Shown here: one piece after another, positions 1 to 8,780 of the stretch | Layout: each line of letters opens with the position of its first letter | How positions within the stretch are numbered: the stretch's first letter is position 1 | Assembly: GCA_018699935.1 (NCBI GenBank) | Contig: JABISF010000015.1 | Location: forward strand, 29,698-93,697 | Reading direction: 5' to 3' | Length of the DNA stretch: 64,000 bases | Source: Flavobacteriaceae bacterium | Lineage (GTDB): Bacteria > Bacteroidota > Bacteroidia > Flavobacteriales > Flavobacteriaceae | Notes under the pieces: model-generated | The model's database searches: none | What the model was told of the DNA's origin: nothing | What the model saw: the letters and a program-made list of their open reading frames with translations, nothing else | Made by a program: the position numbers and the translations under genes

Positions 1-1057
1 GAGGAGGAGCATCCGCTTTGGTGAGTGTGAATGAAAACTCCGACCCCACACCCAATTCACTTTCCACAAAGATTTTCTCATTGTGTGCTTCGATGATGTG
101 TTTCACAATTGCCAAGCCCAATCCAGAGCCTCCCTGCGCTCGATTTCGAGTTTTATCCACCCGATAAAAACGTTCAAACAAGCGGGGCAAATGCGATTTT
201 TCTATCCCCTCACCGTTGTCGGTCACCCGCAACAGTATCTTTTTTGCATTAATCTCTTGAATACTCAGCTCCGTTGTTCCTTTGTCTGTTCCGTATTTTA
301 TGGAGTTGATAATCAGATTCGAAATCACTTGTTGAATCCGATCGGCATCGGCATACACATAAATAGGTTGGTCATATGCCTTATCTAAAACCAATTTGAT
401 GTTGCTTTTTGTGGCCTTCATCTCCAATAAATCAAAAATATTTTGAATCAATTCTATAAGGTTAAAGGGTTTTTTGTTGATGGTTTGTATCCCAGACTCA
501 AACTTGTTCATCAAATCCATGTCATTCACGATATAAATCAATCGTTCCACTCCTTTGGCTGTTCTTTTTATATATTTTTCAGAAACATTCTTATCCGCCA
601 AAGCTCCGTCCAAAAGGGTTAAAACATAAGCTTGGATAGTGAATAATGGGGTTTTTAATTCGTGAGAAATATTTCCAATAAATTCCCGGCGATAGTTTTC
701 CTGATCCTTTAAGAGTTGAATCTCTAACTTTTTGTCCGAAGCAATTTTGTGCAAACTTCGCGTCATGGTTTCTACATCGGACTTCAATGCATCACTTTTA
801 GAAGTAAAAGCGGTGGGCGAAAAATCCTGATAAACATTACTCACAATGCTGTGAATAAAGCGTTCGATGCGAATGTAAAGCAAAAAGAAAGTAAACAGAA
901 ATAACCCGCAGTAGAAGAAAATCAAAAAGCCCCAATCCATTTCCGTCGAAACTTCAGGATTGAAGATAAAATGATAGCTCCATTGCAGTAGCATTGCAAA
1001 AATCACAATGAATAATGATGTCCAGAGACTGGATTTGTAATTTTTAAATCGTGCCAC
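1..1057 (-). CDS. Sensor histidine kinase (PhoR-like), 3' end cut by window edge
   Basis: Membrane histidine kinase that should phosphorylate the response regulator encoded just upstream. Reading the minus strand gives two membrane segments near the N-terminus (about residues 8-32 and 41-66), then a HisKA H-box SHELKTPL, an N-box NLIINSIKYG, a G1 box VTDNGEGIEK, an F-box LFERFYRV and a G2 box GGSGLGLAIV. The extracytoplasmic loop is very short, so it probably senses membrane or intracellular signals. The C-terminus runs off the left edge. The start is taken as GTG at 1057, the first start codon after the in-frame stop of the upstream regulator; the next ATG is inside the first membrane segment. 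The pair resembles PhoR/PhoB, but the stimulus is not shown by the sequence. Confidence 0.88.
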   Translation of the reverse strand, partial: MARFKNYKSSLWTSLFIVIFAMLLQWSYHFIFNPEVSTEMDWGFLIFFYCGLFLFTFFLLYIRIERFIHSIVSNVYQDFSPTAFTSKSDALKSDVETMTRSLHKIASDKKLEIQLLKDQENYRREFIGNISHELKTPLFTIQAYVLTLLDGALADKNVSEKYIKRTAKGVERLIYIVNDMDLMNKFESGIQTINKKPFNLIELIQNIFDLLEMKATKSNIKLVLDKAYDQPIYVYADADRIQQVISNLIINSIKYGTDKGTTELSIQEINAKKILLRVTDNGEGIEKSHLPRLFERFYRVDKTRNRAQGGSGLGLAIVKHIIEAHNEKIFVESELGVGSEFSFTLTKADAPP

Positions 1058-1066
1058 TAAAGTGAT

Positions 1067-1756
1067 TTATTCCGGAGCCTTGAATTTATACCCAACTCCT
1101 TTAACGGTTTTGAAAAATTTGTCTCCAATTTTTTCTCTCAATTTTCGAATATGTACATCTATGGTTCTGTCTCCAACCACCACATCGTTTCCCCAAACCG
1201 TTTCCATAATATATTCACGCTTAAAAACTTTCTCGGGCTTGGAGGCCAACAAATATAACAATTCAAACTCTTTTTTGGGAAGTGACAGACGTTCTCCATC
1301 AATAAAGACCAAGTATTCCTCTCGATCAATGACAAGCGTATCGAAGGTCAGATGTTGTGCAATGAGCTCTTTTTTATCAAAGCGTCGTAAAAGTCCCTTA
1401 ACCTTGGACAACAAAACTTTGGGTTTGATGGGTTTGGTCACATAATCGTCAGCACCTGCCTCGTAACCCGCCACTAAAGAAAAATCTTCTCCACGAGCGG
1501 TCAAAAACATAATGACAGTTTCCTGAAATTGAACATTTGAGCGAATTATCTGACAAGCCTCTATCCCATCCATTTCGGGCATCATAATGTCTAAAATAAT
1601 CAAATGTGGATTTTCTTTTTTGGCTACGCCAATGGCTTCTAGTCCATTGGAAGCTGAAAAAACTTGATATCCTTCTTGCAAAAGGTTGTAACGAATGATT
1701 TCAATGATGTCGGGCTCATCATCCACCAGTAAAATCTTAATATCTTTTTTCTTCAT
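1067..1756 (-). CDS. OmpR/PhoB-family response regulator
   Basis: DNA-binding response regulator, 229 aa, the normal length for the family. The receiver domain (about 1-122) has the acidic pocket D12/D13, the phospho-acceptor D56 in ILDIMMP, T86 and K108 in TKP. The C-terminal winged helix (about 130-228) carries the typical GDRTIDVHIRKLREK recognition helix and the GVGYKF wing. It precedes the histidine kinase in the same direction, so the two form a two-component operon. It is close to PhoB/PhoP types, but target genes cannot be read from this window. A TAatTTTG -7-like element lies upstream. Confidence 0.93.
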   Translation of the reverse strand: MKKKDIKILLVDDEPDIIEIIRYNLLQEGYQVFSASNGLEAIGVAKKENPHLIILDIMMPEMDGIEACQIIRSNVQFQETVIMFLTARGEDFSLVAGYEAGADDYVTKPIKPKVLLSKVKGLLRRFDKKELIAQHLTFDTLVIDREEYLVFIDGERLSLPKKEFELLYLLASKPEKVFKREYIMETVWGNDVVVGDRTIDVHIRKLREKIGDKFFKTVKGVGYKFKAPE

Positions 1757-1772
1757 CTTTAATGCAGCTTCA

Positions 1773-1780
1773 CAAAATTA
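1773..1780 (-). promoter_or_regulatory. Putative -7 promoter element for the two-component operon
   Basis: On the minus strand this reads TAATTTTG, matching the Bacteroidota -7 consensus TAnnTTTG. It lies 16 nt before the ATG of the response regulator. No good TTTG -33 element is seen at the right spacing, so the call rests on the -7 box and position only. Confidence 0.4.
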
Positions 1781-1862
1781 ACAATAAATTAATTGTGGTA
1801 TGTTACCAAAAGATTATGTTCCATGTAATTTTAATTATATTTACACAGAAATAAAACTTGCT

Positions 1863-2207
1863 ATGAAAGCCCCGCGATTTCTGTTTTATGTTTTCTTAGT
1901 AGCTTCCCTTTCGGGATATAAAGCTATTTCTGTGCGGTCAGGGGCTTCTACTGAAACTTTTTCAAAGCCTCAACAAAAGCTAAGTTTAAAGATTTCTCCC
2001 AACCCTTTTCAATCCGGAAAACTCTATCTTCAGAGCAATTTCAACACTCCAAAGCATATTGAAATATTTAATGTTTTTGGAGAAAAGGTAGCCGACATCA
2101 GCACCTTAGAAGACGCCATCGAACTCAATGATTTAAAAAAGGGAATTTATTTGTTGCGATTGAATCAATCTGGGGAGTCGATCACCCAACGTTTGATTGT
2201 TCAGTAA
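1863..2207 (+). CDS. Small secreted protein consisting mainly of a type IX sorting domain
   Basis: A 114-aa protein with a Sec-type signal segment (FLFYVFLVASLSG near the N-terminus), a short linker, then a C-terminal domain with the marks of type A type IX secretion signals: KISPNPF near residue 45, the middle strand IEIFNVFGEKV, LKKGIYLLRL and a final ending in RLIVQ. Such domains normally sit behind a large cargo domain, yet there is almost no cargo here. The start is set at the ATG at 1863, because the upstream alternative at 1800 adds a stretch that does not look like a signal peptide. It lies between the regulator and a LuxE-like gene. No function beyond export by the type IX system is supported. 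Confidence 0.75.
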   Translation: MKAPRFLFYVFLVASLSGYKAISVRSGASTETFSKPQQKLSLKISPNPFQSGKLYLQSNFNTPKHIEIFNVFGEKVADISTLEDAIELNDLKKGIYLLRLNQSGESITQRLIVQ

Positions 2208-2241
2208 GCTTAAACTCGTTTTTTTTGGATAGTTTTGTCCG

Positions 2242-3228
2242 GTGAAACCGATAGCCTTTACTGATTTTGACAAGATCGCGCAGACCGAAGATTTTGATTG
2301 TTTGGCATTAGCACTATTCCATTATCAGTTCGAACACAATCCGGTGTATCGTTCCTACTGTGATTTAATCAACAGGGGGCCTTCGGAGGTGCAAACCGCC
2401 GAAGCAATTCCCTTCCTACCCATACAATTTTTTAAATCGCATGAGGTTCGCTGCTTTTCAGAACCCCCGGAGAAAATCTTTTTATCCAGCAGTACCACCG
2501 GCCAAATTCCCTCGCGCCATTTTGTTCGCTCACTAAGACCCTATCACCAAAGTTTTGAAAAAGCTTTTGAGCTGTTCTATGGGGCTGTTGAGGATTATGT
2601 TGTTTTGGCACTATTACCCTCCTATTTAGAGCGAGAAGCTTCGTCTTTAGTGCATATGGCCGCCACTTTGATTGAAAAAAGTCAACACTCGGAAAGTGGC
2701 TTCTACCTCAATAATTATGCAGCCTTGGCAGAGGTTTTAAAAAGGCTGGAAGACCGCAAGCAAAAAACACTGCTTTTAGGAGTTAGTTTTGCTTTGTTGG
2801 AAATGGCGGAAAAATTCCCCTTGGCTTTGTCCAACACACTCATTATGGAAACCGGAGGGATGAAAGGTCGGGGAGAAGAAATGGTTCGCACACAGTTGCA
2901 CCAAAAACTGAAAAACAGTTTTGGAGTTTCTGAAATTCACTCGGAATACGGGATGACCGAGTTGTTGAGTCAGGCCTATTCCAGCTCCGGGGGTGTTTTT
3001 GAATGTCCCCCCTGGATGAAAATATTTATTCGATCTACGGAAGATCCCTTTGACCTACTGCCCGATCATCGTGTTGGGGGGATCAACATAATTGACCTGG
3101 CCAACATAGATTCCTGTGCATTCATCGCTACGCAAGATTTAGGAAAAAAAGCCGCCGATGGCAGCTTTGAAATTTTGGGTCGATTTGATGCTGCCGAAAT
3201 CCGAGGATGCAATTTGTTGGTGCTATGA
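2242..3228 (+). CDS. LuxE/PaaK-type acyl-protein synthetase-like protein
   Basis: A 328-aa protein resembling the LuxE acyl-protein synthetase/acyltransferase family of adenylate-forming enzymes. Support comes from the N-terminal [14 protein letters not shown] block, the phosphate-binding-like [13 protein letters not shown] segment near residue 82, [11 protein letters not shown] in the centre and [14 protein letters not shown] near residue 235. Homologues in this phylum occur without luciferase genes and probably activate or transfer an acyl group in cell-envelope or lipid metabolism; the substrate is unknown. The start is GTG. Its 3' end overlaps the convergent tyrS gene by 6 nt. Confidence 0.72.
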   Translation: MKPIAFTDFDKIAQTEDFDCLALALFHYQFEHNPVYRSYCDLINRGPSEVQTAEAIPFLPIQFFKSHEVRCFSEPPEKIFLSSSTTGQIPSRHFVRSLRPYHQSFEKAFELFYGAVEDYVVLALLPSYLEREASSLVHMAATLIEKSQHSESGFYLNNYAALAEVLKRLEDRKQKTLLLGVSFALLEMAEKFPLALSNTLIMETGGMKGRGEEMVRTQLHQKLKNSFGVSEIHSEYGMTELLSQAYSSSGGVFECPPWMKIFIRSTEDPFDLLPDHRVGGINIIDLANIDSCAFIATQDLGKKAADGSFEILGRFDAAEIRGCNLLVL

Positions 3229-4521
3229 GGTCACTTGAAGAATAAAATAGTTTTTCTTCCCTCTTTGTAATAAAATATATTGATTGGCAATCAAGTCCTT
3301 TTCCTCCAATTGATAATTTTCATCCACTTTGGTTTTGTTGACAGCAATAGCATTTTCCTTTAATGCTCTGCGCGCTTCACCATTGGAAGCTAAGAATTGA
3401 GTGGCTCCGGCCAAGGCGGCAATAATGGGCATCCCTTCCAAAATTTCAGTGCGATCAATTTGCGCTTGGGGAACCCCTTCAAAAATTTCTAAAAAGGTTT
3501 TGGAGTCCAACTGCTGAAGTGCTGCACTCGTGGTTTTTCCGAAGAGAATCTGTGATGCCGATTTTGCATTTTCCAACTCCTCCACCCCATGAACCAATAC
3601 CGTTACCTCATCGGCTATGGCATTTTGAAGCACTCTTCTGTGTGGTTCTTCTTGATGGACTGCTATGAGTTCGTTGACTTTTTCTTCTGAGAGAAAGGTG
3701 AATATTTTAATGTATCTCAGGGCATCTTCATCGGAGGTATTCAACCAATACTGATAAAATTTATAAGGCGAGGTTCGTTCTTTGTCTAACCATACATTAC
3801 CGCCTTCTGATTTTCCAAACTTAGTACCATCCGCTTTGGTAATCAAGGGACAAGTGATGGCATAGGCTTTGCCTCCAGCTTTTCTTCGAATCAATTCCGT
3901 TCCGGTGGTGATATTGCCCCATTGGTCACTTCCGCCCATTTGCAACTTACAATCCAAAGTGTTGTAAAGATGTAAAAAGTCATAACCCTGAAGCAACTGA
4001 TAGGTGAATTCCGTAAAGGACATACCTACCTTAGCCTCCGCATTTAAGCGTTTTTTAACGGAATCCTTAGCCATCATATAGTTGACGGTAATGTGCTTTC
4101 CGATATCTCTGGAAAAATCAATCAGCGTGTAGGATTGCATCCAATCGTAATTGTTTACCAGCAATGCCGCATTGGATTTTTGAGCATCAAAATGTAAAAA
4201 ACGTTCCAATTGAGATTGTATCCCGCGACAATTGTGTTCCAAAGTGGCTTGATCCAATAAATTTCGTTCATCCGATTTTCCCGAGGGATCTCCAATCATT
4301 CCGGTGGCTCCTCCCACCAATGCAATGGGTCGATGACCGGCATTTTGGAAGTGCATCAGGATAACAATCTGCACAAGACTTCCAATGTGTAGGGAATCTG
4401 CTGTAGGATCGAAACCAATATAGCCTGAAGTGGAATGCTCTAGAAGGTATTCTTCGGTTTCGGGCGTGATGTCATGAAGCAAACCTCTCCATCTAAGCTC
4501 TTGGACAAAATTAATCGGCAT
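3223..4521 (-). CDS. tyrS: Tyrosyl-tRNA synthetase
   Basis: Attaches tyrosine to tRNA-Tyr in the cytoplasm. The 432-aa protein has the class I signature HIGS (residues 45-48), the tyrosine pocket region [11 protein letters not shown] and GGSDQWGN, the KFGKS loop, and a C-terminal S4-like RNA-binding domain ending in [14 protein letters not shown]. The ATG at 4521 is preferred over an in-frame codon 51 nt upstream because [13 protein letters not shown] matches the usual start of the family. It is convergent with the LuxE-like gene (6-nt overlap) and divergent from the SDR gene. Confidence 0.97.
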   Translation of the reverse strand: MPINFVQELRWRGLLHDITPETEEYLLEHSTSGYIGFDPTADSLHIGSLVQIVILMHFQNAGHRPIALVGGATGMIGDPSGKSDERNLLDQATLEHNCRGIQSQLERFLHFDAQKSNAALLVNNYDWMQSYTLIDFSRDIGKHITVNYMMAKDSVKKRLNAEAKVGMSFTEFTYQLLQGYDFLHLYNTLDCKLQMGGSDQWGNITTGTELIRRKAGGKAYAITCPLITKADGTKFGKSEGGNVWLDKERTSPYKFYQYWLNTSDEDALRYIKIFTFLSEEKVNELIAVHQEEPHRRVLQNAIADEVTVLVHGVEELENAKSASQILFGKTTSAALQQLDSKTFLEIFEGVPQAQIDRTEILEGMPIIAALAGATQFLASNGEARRALKENAIAVNKTKVDENYQLEEKDLIANQYILLQRGKKNYFILQVTS

Positions 4522-4598
4522 AGTTATTTTTGTGCATAAAGATAGATTTATCCCATGGAAAGGGAAAATCAATTTTAAAAAAGTGTATTTTCGTTCCT

Positions 4599-5606
4599 AT
4601 GGTATTAGCTACAGGGGGTACGGGATTAGTAGGAGCTCACATACTCTTAAAACTATCTCAAAAAAACCAAAAAATTATTGCGCTTTTTCGTCATGAAGCA
4701 ACACTGGCATCAGTACAATCGTTTTTTGAAAGTCACGCCGCTGATGGTGTCAACGCTTTTGAACAAATTCAATGGGTCTGTGCCGATGTAAATGATGCGT
4801 CCACCATAGATGCACTCATGCAGGGAGTACAGGAAGTGTATCACTGTGCGGCAAAAGTCTCCTTTGCTCGTTTTCAACGAGAAAAAATGATGCACACCAA
4901 CATTCAAGGAACTGCCAATCTGGTGAATGCTGCCCTAAAAAACGGAGTGAAAAAATTTGGGTTTGTCAGCTCCATAGCAGCCATTGGTGATGAAGAAACC
5001 CTTTCCGTAGTCAATGAAGAAAACCCTTGGAACAACGGAATCTCCCACACCGATTACGCCTATTCCAAGCACGGTGCCGAATTGGAAGTTTGGCGAGGCT
5101 CTCAGGAAGGGTTGCCTGTCATTATCATCAATCCCGGAGTTATTTTGGGTGCGCACTTTTGGAATCGAAGCAGTGCAGCGCTTTTTGATAGGGTGGCCAA
5201 AGGACTGGCTTTCTACCCCACGGGGAGTGCTGCTGTGGTGGACGTAAAAGATGTGGTGGACGTTTTTATCCGCTTAATGGCATCGGAAATTCAGAATCAA
5301 CGGTTTATTCTGGTAGCAAAAAATCTAACACAAAAAGAATTGCTGACTAAAATCGCTATCAGCTTAGGTAAAAAACCACCCGCTTTCCCCTTGCATAAAA
5401 CTTATTTATATTTCCTTTTTGTCTTAGATCAAATAGCCCGTCTTTTTTATATCAAAAAACCGTTTCTCGATCTGACATTCATCAAGACCCTTTGCAGCAA
5501 TCAAGAATTTGACGGCTCAAAAATTCAAAAACATATTCCGTTTGACTATCATGACATAGATGATAGTATACAAAAAATCGGTTTGGAATATCCCCAAAAA
5601 AACTAG
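4599..5606 (+). CDS. NAD(P)-dependent epimerase/dehydratase-type SDR
   Basis: An extended short-chain dehydrogenase/reductase of 335 aa. The N-terminus holds the Rossmann glycine motif TGGTGLVG within ten residues of the start. The catalytic tyrosine/lysine pair is in DYAYSKHGAE, and VVDVKDVVD is typical of the substrate side. The ATG at 4599 puts the glycine loop at the N-terminus as in relatives; an upstream in-frame ATG at 4530 overlaps the tyrS 5' region and adds unlikely sequence. Relatives reduce or epimerise nucleotide sugars, flavonoid-like ketones or sterols, so the substrate is open. The stop overlaps the convergent DUF4296 gene by 4 nt. Confidence 0.85.
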   Translation: MVLATGGTGLVGAHILLKLSQKNQKIIALFRHEATLASVQSFFESHAADGVNAFEQIQWVCADVNDASTIDALMQGVQEVYHCAAKVSFARFQREKMMHTNIQGTANLVNAALKNGVKKFGFVSSIAAIGDEETLSVVNEENPWNNGISHTDYAYSKHGAELEVWRGSQEGLPVIIINPGVILGAHFWNRSSAALFDRVAKGLAFYPTGSAAVVDVKDVVDVFIRLMASEIQNQRFILVAKNLTQKELLTKIAISLGKKPPAFPLHKTYLYFLFVLDQIARLFYIKKPFLDLTFIKTLCSNQEFDGSKIQKHIPFDYHDIDDSIQKIGLEYPQKN

Positions 5607-5959
5607 TTAGGATTTTTGGTAAGCATCAATTCTATACTGTCGCGTGAAAATTCAATCCGCTTGATGACCTTATAATGCATGGGGATATAGATGCGAGGAT
5701 AACTTGCATAATAGGCTTCACTTTGAATCAATTGAAGACTATCCACACCATATTTTTGCTGTACATAGGTTCTCCCGTTCAAGTTTTTAAAAATATCTTT
5801 CTTTTGATTCATGGAATTGATGGCATTGAAGAGGGCAATGTCATAGAGTATATTTTCCATGGTTGAGGCTTTAATCAAATGCTCTGGTTTTTCAATACCT
5901 TTGGGAAAACACCCATTTAAAAGAAGGCATAAACCGATACTCAAAACAGTGTTTTTCAT
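5603..5959 (-). CDS. DUF4296-type small lipoprotein
   Basis: A 118-aa protein with a lipoprotein signal peptide (LLLNGC, cysteine at residue 17) and a helical DUF4296-like body containing MENILYDIALFNAIN and YGVDSLQLIQSEAYYASYP. Family members are small envelope lipoproteins of this phylum with no known function. It sits 3 nt downstream of the dihydroorotase gene and is probably co-transcribed with it, an arrangement I recall from related genomes. The 3' end overlaps the SDR gene on the other strand. Confidence 0.8.
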   Translation of the reverse strand: MKNTVLSIGLCLLLNGCFPKGIEKPEHLIKASTMENILYDIALFNAINSMNQKKDIFKNLNGRTYVQQKYGVDSLQLIQSEAYYASYPRIYIPMHYKVIKRIEFSRDSIELMLTKNPN

Positions 5960-5962
5960 TTT

Positions 5963-7312
5963 CTAATTTCTATCAAATTCCAAGGGCATCGCTACGCTCA
6001 CATCAATAACTTCTCCATCGCAATACACCCAATGACCATTCAAGAGGGTACGTTCAATCGCAGCTGAAAAAGTAGTTCCTTCAAAGGGTGACCATCCGCA
6101 TTTGTACAACAAATCGTTAGTACTCACCGTGGTCGGTTGTTGCATATCCACCACCACCAAATCGGCATAATAACCCTCTCTGATAAACCCACGATCTTTG
6201 ATGTCAAAAAGGATGGCGGGATTGTGGGCTGCTTTTTCCACTAATTTTTCCAATGTAGTTTTCCCTTGATTTACAGCCGTCAACATAGCGGGTAGGGCAT
6301 GCTGCACCAAAGGACCTCCAGAAGGAGCTTGCAAATAGGGTTGTTCTTTTTCTTCCATGGTATGAGGCGCATGATCGGTGGCTAAAACATCAATTAAATC
6401 ATTATTGAAGGCTTCCCACAATGCATTTTGATCCGCTTCGGTTTTCACGGCCGGATTCCATTTAATTCTATTTCCTTTTGAAGCATAATCTTTGTCCGAA
6501 AAATTCAAATGATGGACGCAGACCTCGGCTGTTATTTTTTTATCAGCTAGTGGGATTTTATTGCTAAATAATTTTAATTCTTTAGCAGTAGAGAGGTGAA
6601 AAACATGAAGCCGCGCCCCGGTTTCTTTGGCCAAAGCCACCGCCTTGGAAGAGGACAAATAACAAGCCGTTTCCGAGCGTATGATCGGATGCTGATCCGG
6701 AGGAATGACTTCTCCGTAGGTTGCTTTGGCAGCAGCCAAATTTTCTTTTATGGTCAGCTCGTCTTCACAGTGAACAGCAATGACCAATTTGGTGCTGGAA
6801 AATATCTTTCTCAACACGTCAGGATTGTCCACCAACATATTTCCTGTGGAGGAACCCAAAAACAGTTTTAAAGCAGGAACACGCTTACTATCAAGGGCTA
6901 AAATTTCATCTAAATTATCATTTGTTCCCCCAAACATAAAGCCATAATTGGCAGCAGAAGTTGCCGCCGCTATTTGATTTTTAGCCTCCCACAGTTCCAC
7001 CGTGGTGGTTTGGGGTTGCGTATTGGGCATTTCCAAAAAAGAAGTAATCCCACCCGCCAAAGCGGCTCTTGATTCTGAAGCTATGGACGCCTTGTGGGTT
7101 AATCCGGGTTCTCTAAAATGAACTTGATCATCAATACAACCCGGTAAAATATGTTTCCCGGCGGCATTGTAAACTTCATCGGCACGATTGACCGGAATTG
7201 CTGAAGCAATTTTAACGATACGATTGTTTTCGATTAAAATATCTCCTTGCCGCGCTTTCCCTTCATTGACAATGATTCCATTTTGGAGGAGAAGTTTCGA
7301 TGAAGTTTTCAT
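5963..7312 (-). CDS. pyrC: Dihydroorotase (amidohydrolase superfamily)
   Basis: Predicted to close N-carbamoyl-aspartate to dihydroorotate, step three of pyrimidine synthesis. The 449-aa protein has the amidohydrolase layout: DDQVHFREPG at 61-70, K149 in LKLFLGSSTGNM, H181 in HCEDE, H239 in HVFHLS and D313 in DHAPHT. The usual HxH metal pair is Q63-x-H65 here, so the first histidine is replaced by glutamine. I believe this variant is common in this phylum's annotated dihydroorotases, but activity should not be assumed. The ATG at 7312 is chosen over an upstream codon because it gives the expected N-terminus and a 4-nt ATGA overlap with the upstream glycosyltransferase. Confidence 0.85.
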   Translation of the reverse strand: MKTSSKLLLQNGIIVNEGKARQGDILIENNRIVKIASAIPVNRADEVYNAAGKHILPGCIDDQVHFREPGLTHKASIASESRAALAGGITSFLEMPNTQPQTTTVELWEAKNQIAAATSAANYGFMFGGTNDNLDEILALDSKRVPALKLFLGSSTGNMLVDNPDVLRKIFSSTKLVIAVHCEDELTIKENLAAAKATYGEVIPPDQHPIIRSETACYLSSSKAVALAKETGARLHVFHLSTAKELKLFSNKIPLADKKITAEVCVHHLNFSDKDYASKGNRIKWNPAVKTEADQNALWEAFNNDLIDVLATDHAPHTMEEKEQPYLQAPSGGPLVQHALPAMLTAVNQGKTTLEKLVEKAAHNPAILFDIKDRGFIREGYYADLVVVDMQQPTTVSTNDLLYKCGWSPFEGTTFSAAIERTLLNGHWVYCDGEVIDVSVAMPLEFDRN

Positions 7313-8028
7313 AGGTAAGTTTTTTTTCGGATGCGTAAATATAATACTCCAAAAAGTGCTTCCCAAATTATTTTTCCATCCATTTTGGACTTCCCAAATT
7401 CACGATTGACGAAAATAATGGGGTGTTCCAATAATTTAAAATTTTTCAGCCAAGCTTTGTATTTCATTTCAATCTGAAAGGCATAGCCCACAAACTTGAC
7501 CTCCTCCAACGGGATGGCTGCCAAAACAGTACTTCGGTAACCCACAAAACCCGCGGTGGCATCCTTAATGGGCATACGGGTAATCCAACGCACATAGGCT
7601 GAGGCAAAATAAGAAAGTAAAATTCTAGACAAAGGCCAATTCACAACATTAATTCCTTTGACATAGCGTGATCCCACAACAAGATCACAATCCTTTTTCA
7701 ACAGGGAAAGCATGATGGGAATTTCCATAGGATCGTGAGAAAAATCAGCATCCATTTCAAAAATATATTCATATCCTTTTTCCAAAGCCCAGCGAAATCC
7801 ATGAACATAGGCTTGTCCCAATCCGTTTTTGATGCTGCGCTCCTCAATAAAAAGACAGTTGGGATAGTTTTTCATCATATCCTTTACCGCCGCTGCAGTG
7901 CCATCGGGAGAACTGTCGTCCACCACAAGAATCGATGTGTCTTCGGTTTTATCAAAAACTTTTTCAATAATATTCGAAATATTCTCTATTTCGTTGAAGG
8001 TGGGTATGATAACCAGTGTTGTGTTCAT
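7309..8028 (-). CDS. Polyprenol-phosphate mannosyltransferase-like GT2
   Basis: A 239-aa family 2 glycosyltransferase of the dolichyl/polyprenol monophosphomannose synthase kind. It starts with TTLVIIPTFNEIENI, has the nucleotide-binding VVDDSSPDGT and the metal-binding DADFSHDP, followed by VVGSRYVKG and a C-terminal GKSKMDGKIIWEA. It should move a sugar from a nucleotide donor to a lipid carrier at the inner membrane for later envelope glycosylation. There is no long C-terminal membrane domain, as in the soluble DPMS type. The ATG at 8028 gives this compact N-terminus. Its stop overlaps the dihydroorotase start by 4 nt. Confidence 0.88.
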   Translation of the reverse strand: MNTTLVIIPTFNEIENISNIIEKVFDKTEDTSILVVDDSSPDGTAAAVKDMMKNYPNCLFIEERSIKNGLGQAYVHGFRWALEKGYEYIFEMDADFSHDPMEIPIMLSLLKKDCDLVVGSRYVKGINVVNWPLSRILLSYFASAYVRWITRMPIKDATAGFVGYRSTVLAAIPLEEVKFVGYAFQIEMKYKAWLKNFKLLEHPIIFVNREFGKSKMDGKIIWEALFGVLYLRIRKKTYL

Positions 8029-8072
8029 ATCAAGGCATAAAAATAAGAATGTAATCCCATTATAAGTGCGCA

Positions 8073-8098
8073 TTGAAAAGTTTATTCGTTTATTTTTG
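8073..8098 (+). promoter_or_regulatory. Putative promoter of DUF4271-hemD
   Basis: TATTTTTG at 8091-8098 matches the Bacteroidota -7 box TAnnTTTG, with a TTG at 8073-8075 as a possible -33 element 15 nt before it. The box ends 5 nt before the ATG of the DUF4271 gene, which would give a very short leader. This rests on pattern matching only. Confidence 0.42.
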
Positions 8099-8103
8099 CA
8101 TCT

Positions 8104-8769
8104 ATGGACCAATGGCACTTTCGCGCAGTACAGCAAAACGATTGGATTTCGTTGTTATACCTACTCAATTTGATTGCCCTAGTACTGATGCAAATTAATG
8201 ATCGTGTGCGATTTAGAAATTTATTACGGCTTTTTAATCACACCATTTATTTTGGCAACCACGCCCTTGACAAGAATCTTAATTATTTTTCCATTTTTAA
8301 TGGTGCCAGTTTTTTTATCATTATCAATACGCTGAGCATTTCACTCTACACATTTTTACAGATTAAAGGAGCTCCCCCCTTTTTTGCGTTTGAGTTTTAT
8401 TATGTTTTTTTGACCTTGTTGTTGTTCCTCGTGCTGCGGTTTCTTTTCGTTCATTTCATTGTCCAAGCCATCGATCGACAAGGACAGTTAAAGGCTGTGT
8501 TTTTTCGTTCTTTCACCTATCAACTTCAAGCCTGTATCTTTGCATTGCCTCCGTTGATCGTATTTTATTTCAACCCCTATCCCACTGCCCTTTTAATCAG
8601 CTTTTTTTGTCTTCCCTTGCTGATATGGTGTTACTTCCACCTACGCTTGTACATCCGCTATTTTGTAAGCCATAGTAATCACTTATTGTATTTAATTTTT
8701 TATCTTTGTACCATCAAAATAGCACCATGGTTATGGTTTTATTTGATAATCATTGAACCACGATTGTAA
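8104..8769 (+). CDS. DUF4271-family integral membrane protein
   Basis: A 221-aa inner-membrane protein with about six hydrophobic segments (around residues 16-32, 64-85, 97-116, 134-155, 160-178 and 194-216) and few charged residues between them. It fits DUF4271, a family known almost only from this phylum and usually found directly before uroporphyrinogen-III synthase, as here (11 nt gap). The conserved pairing hints at a link to haem synthesis or its membrane use, but no activity is known. Confidence 0.78.
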   Translation: MDQWHFRAVQQNDWISLLYLLNLIALVLMQINDRVRFRNLLRLFNHTIYFGNHALDKNLNYFSIFNGASFFIIINTLSISLYTFLQIKGAPPFFAFEFYYVFLTLLLFLVLRFLFVHFIVQAIDRQGQLKAVFFRSFTYQLQACIFALPPLIVFYFNPYPTALLISFFCLPLLIWCYFHLRLYIRYFVSHSNHLLYLIFYLCTIKIAPWLWFYLIIIEPRL

Positions 8770-8780
8770 TATAAATTTAT

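Noticed and set aside
2242..3228. LuxE similarity as a sign of bioluminescence
   Set aside because: No luxCDAB genes are nearby, and LuxE-like proteins without luciferase are common in this phylum.
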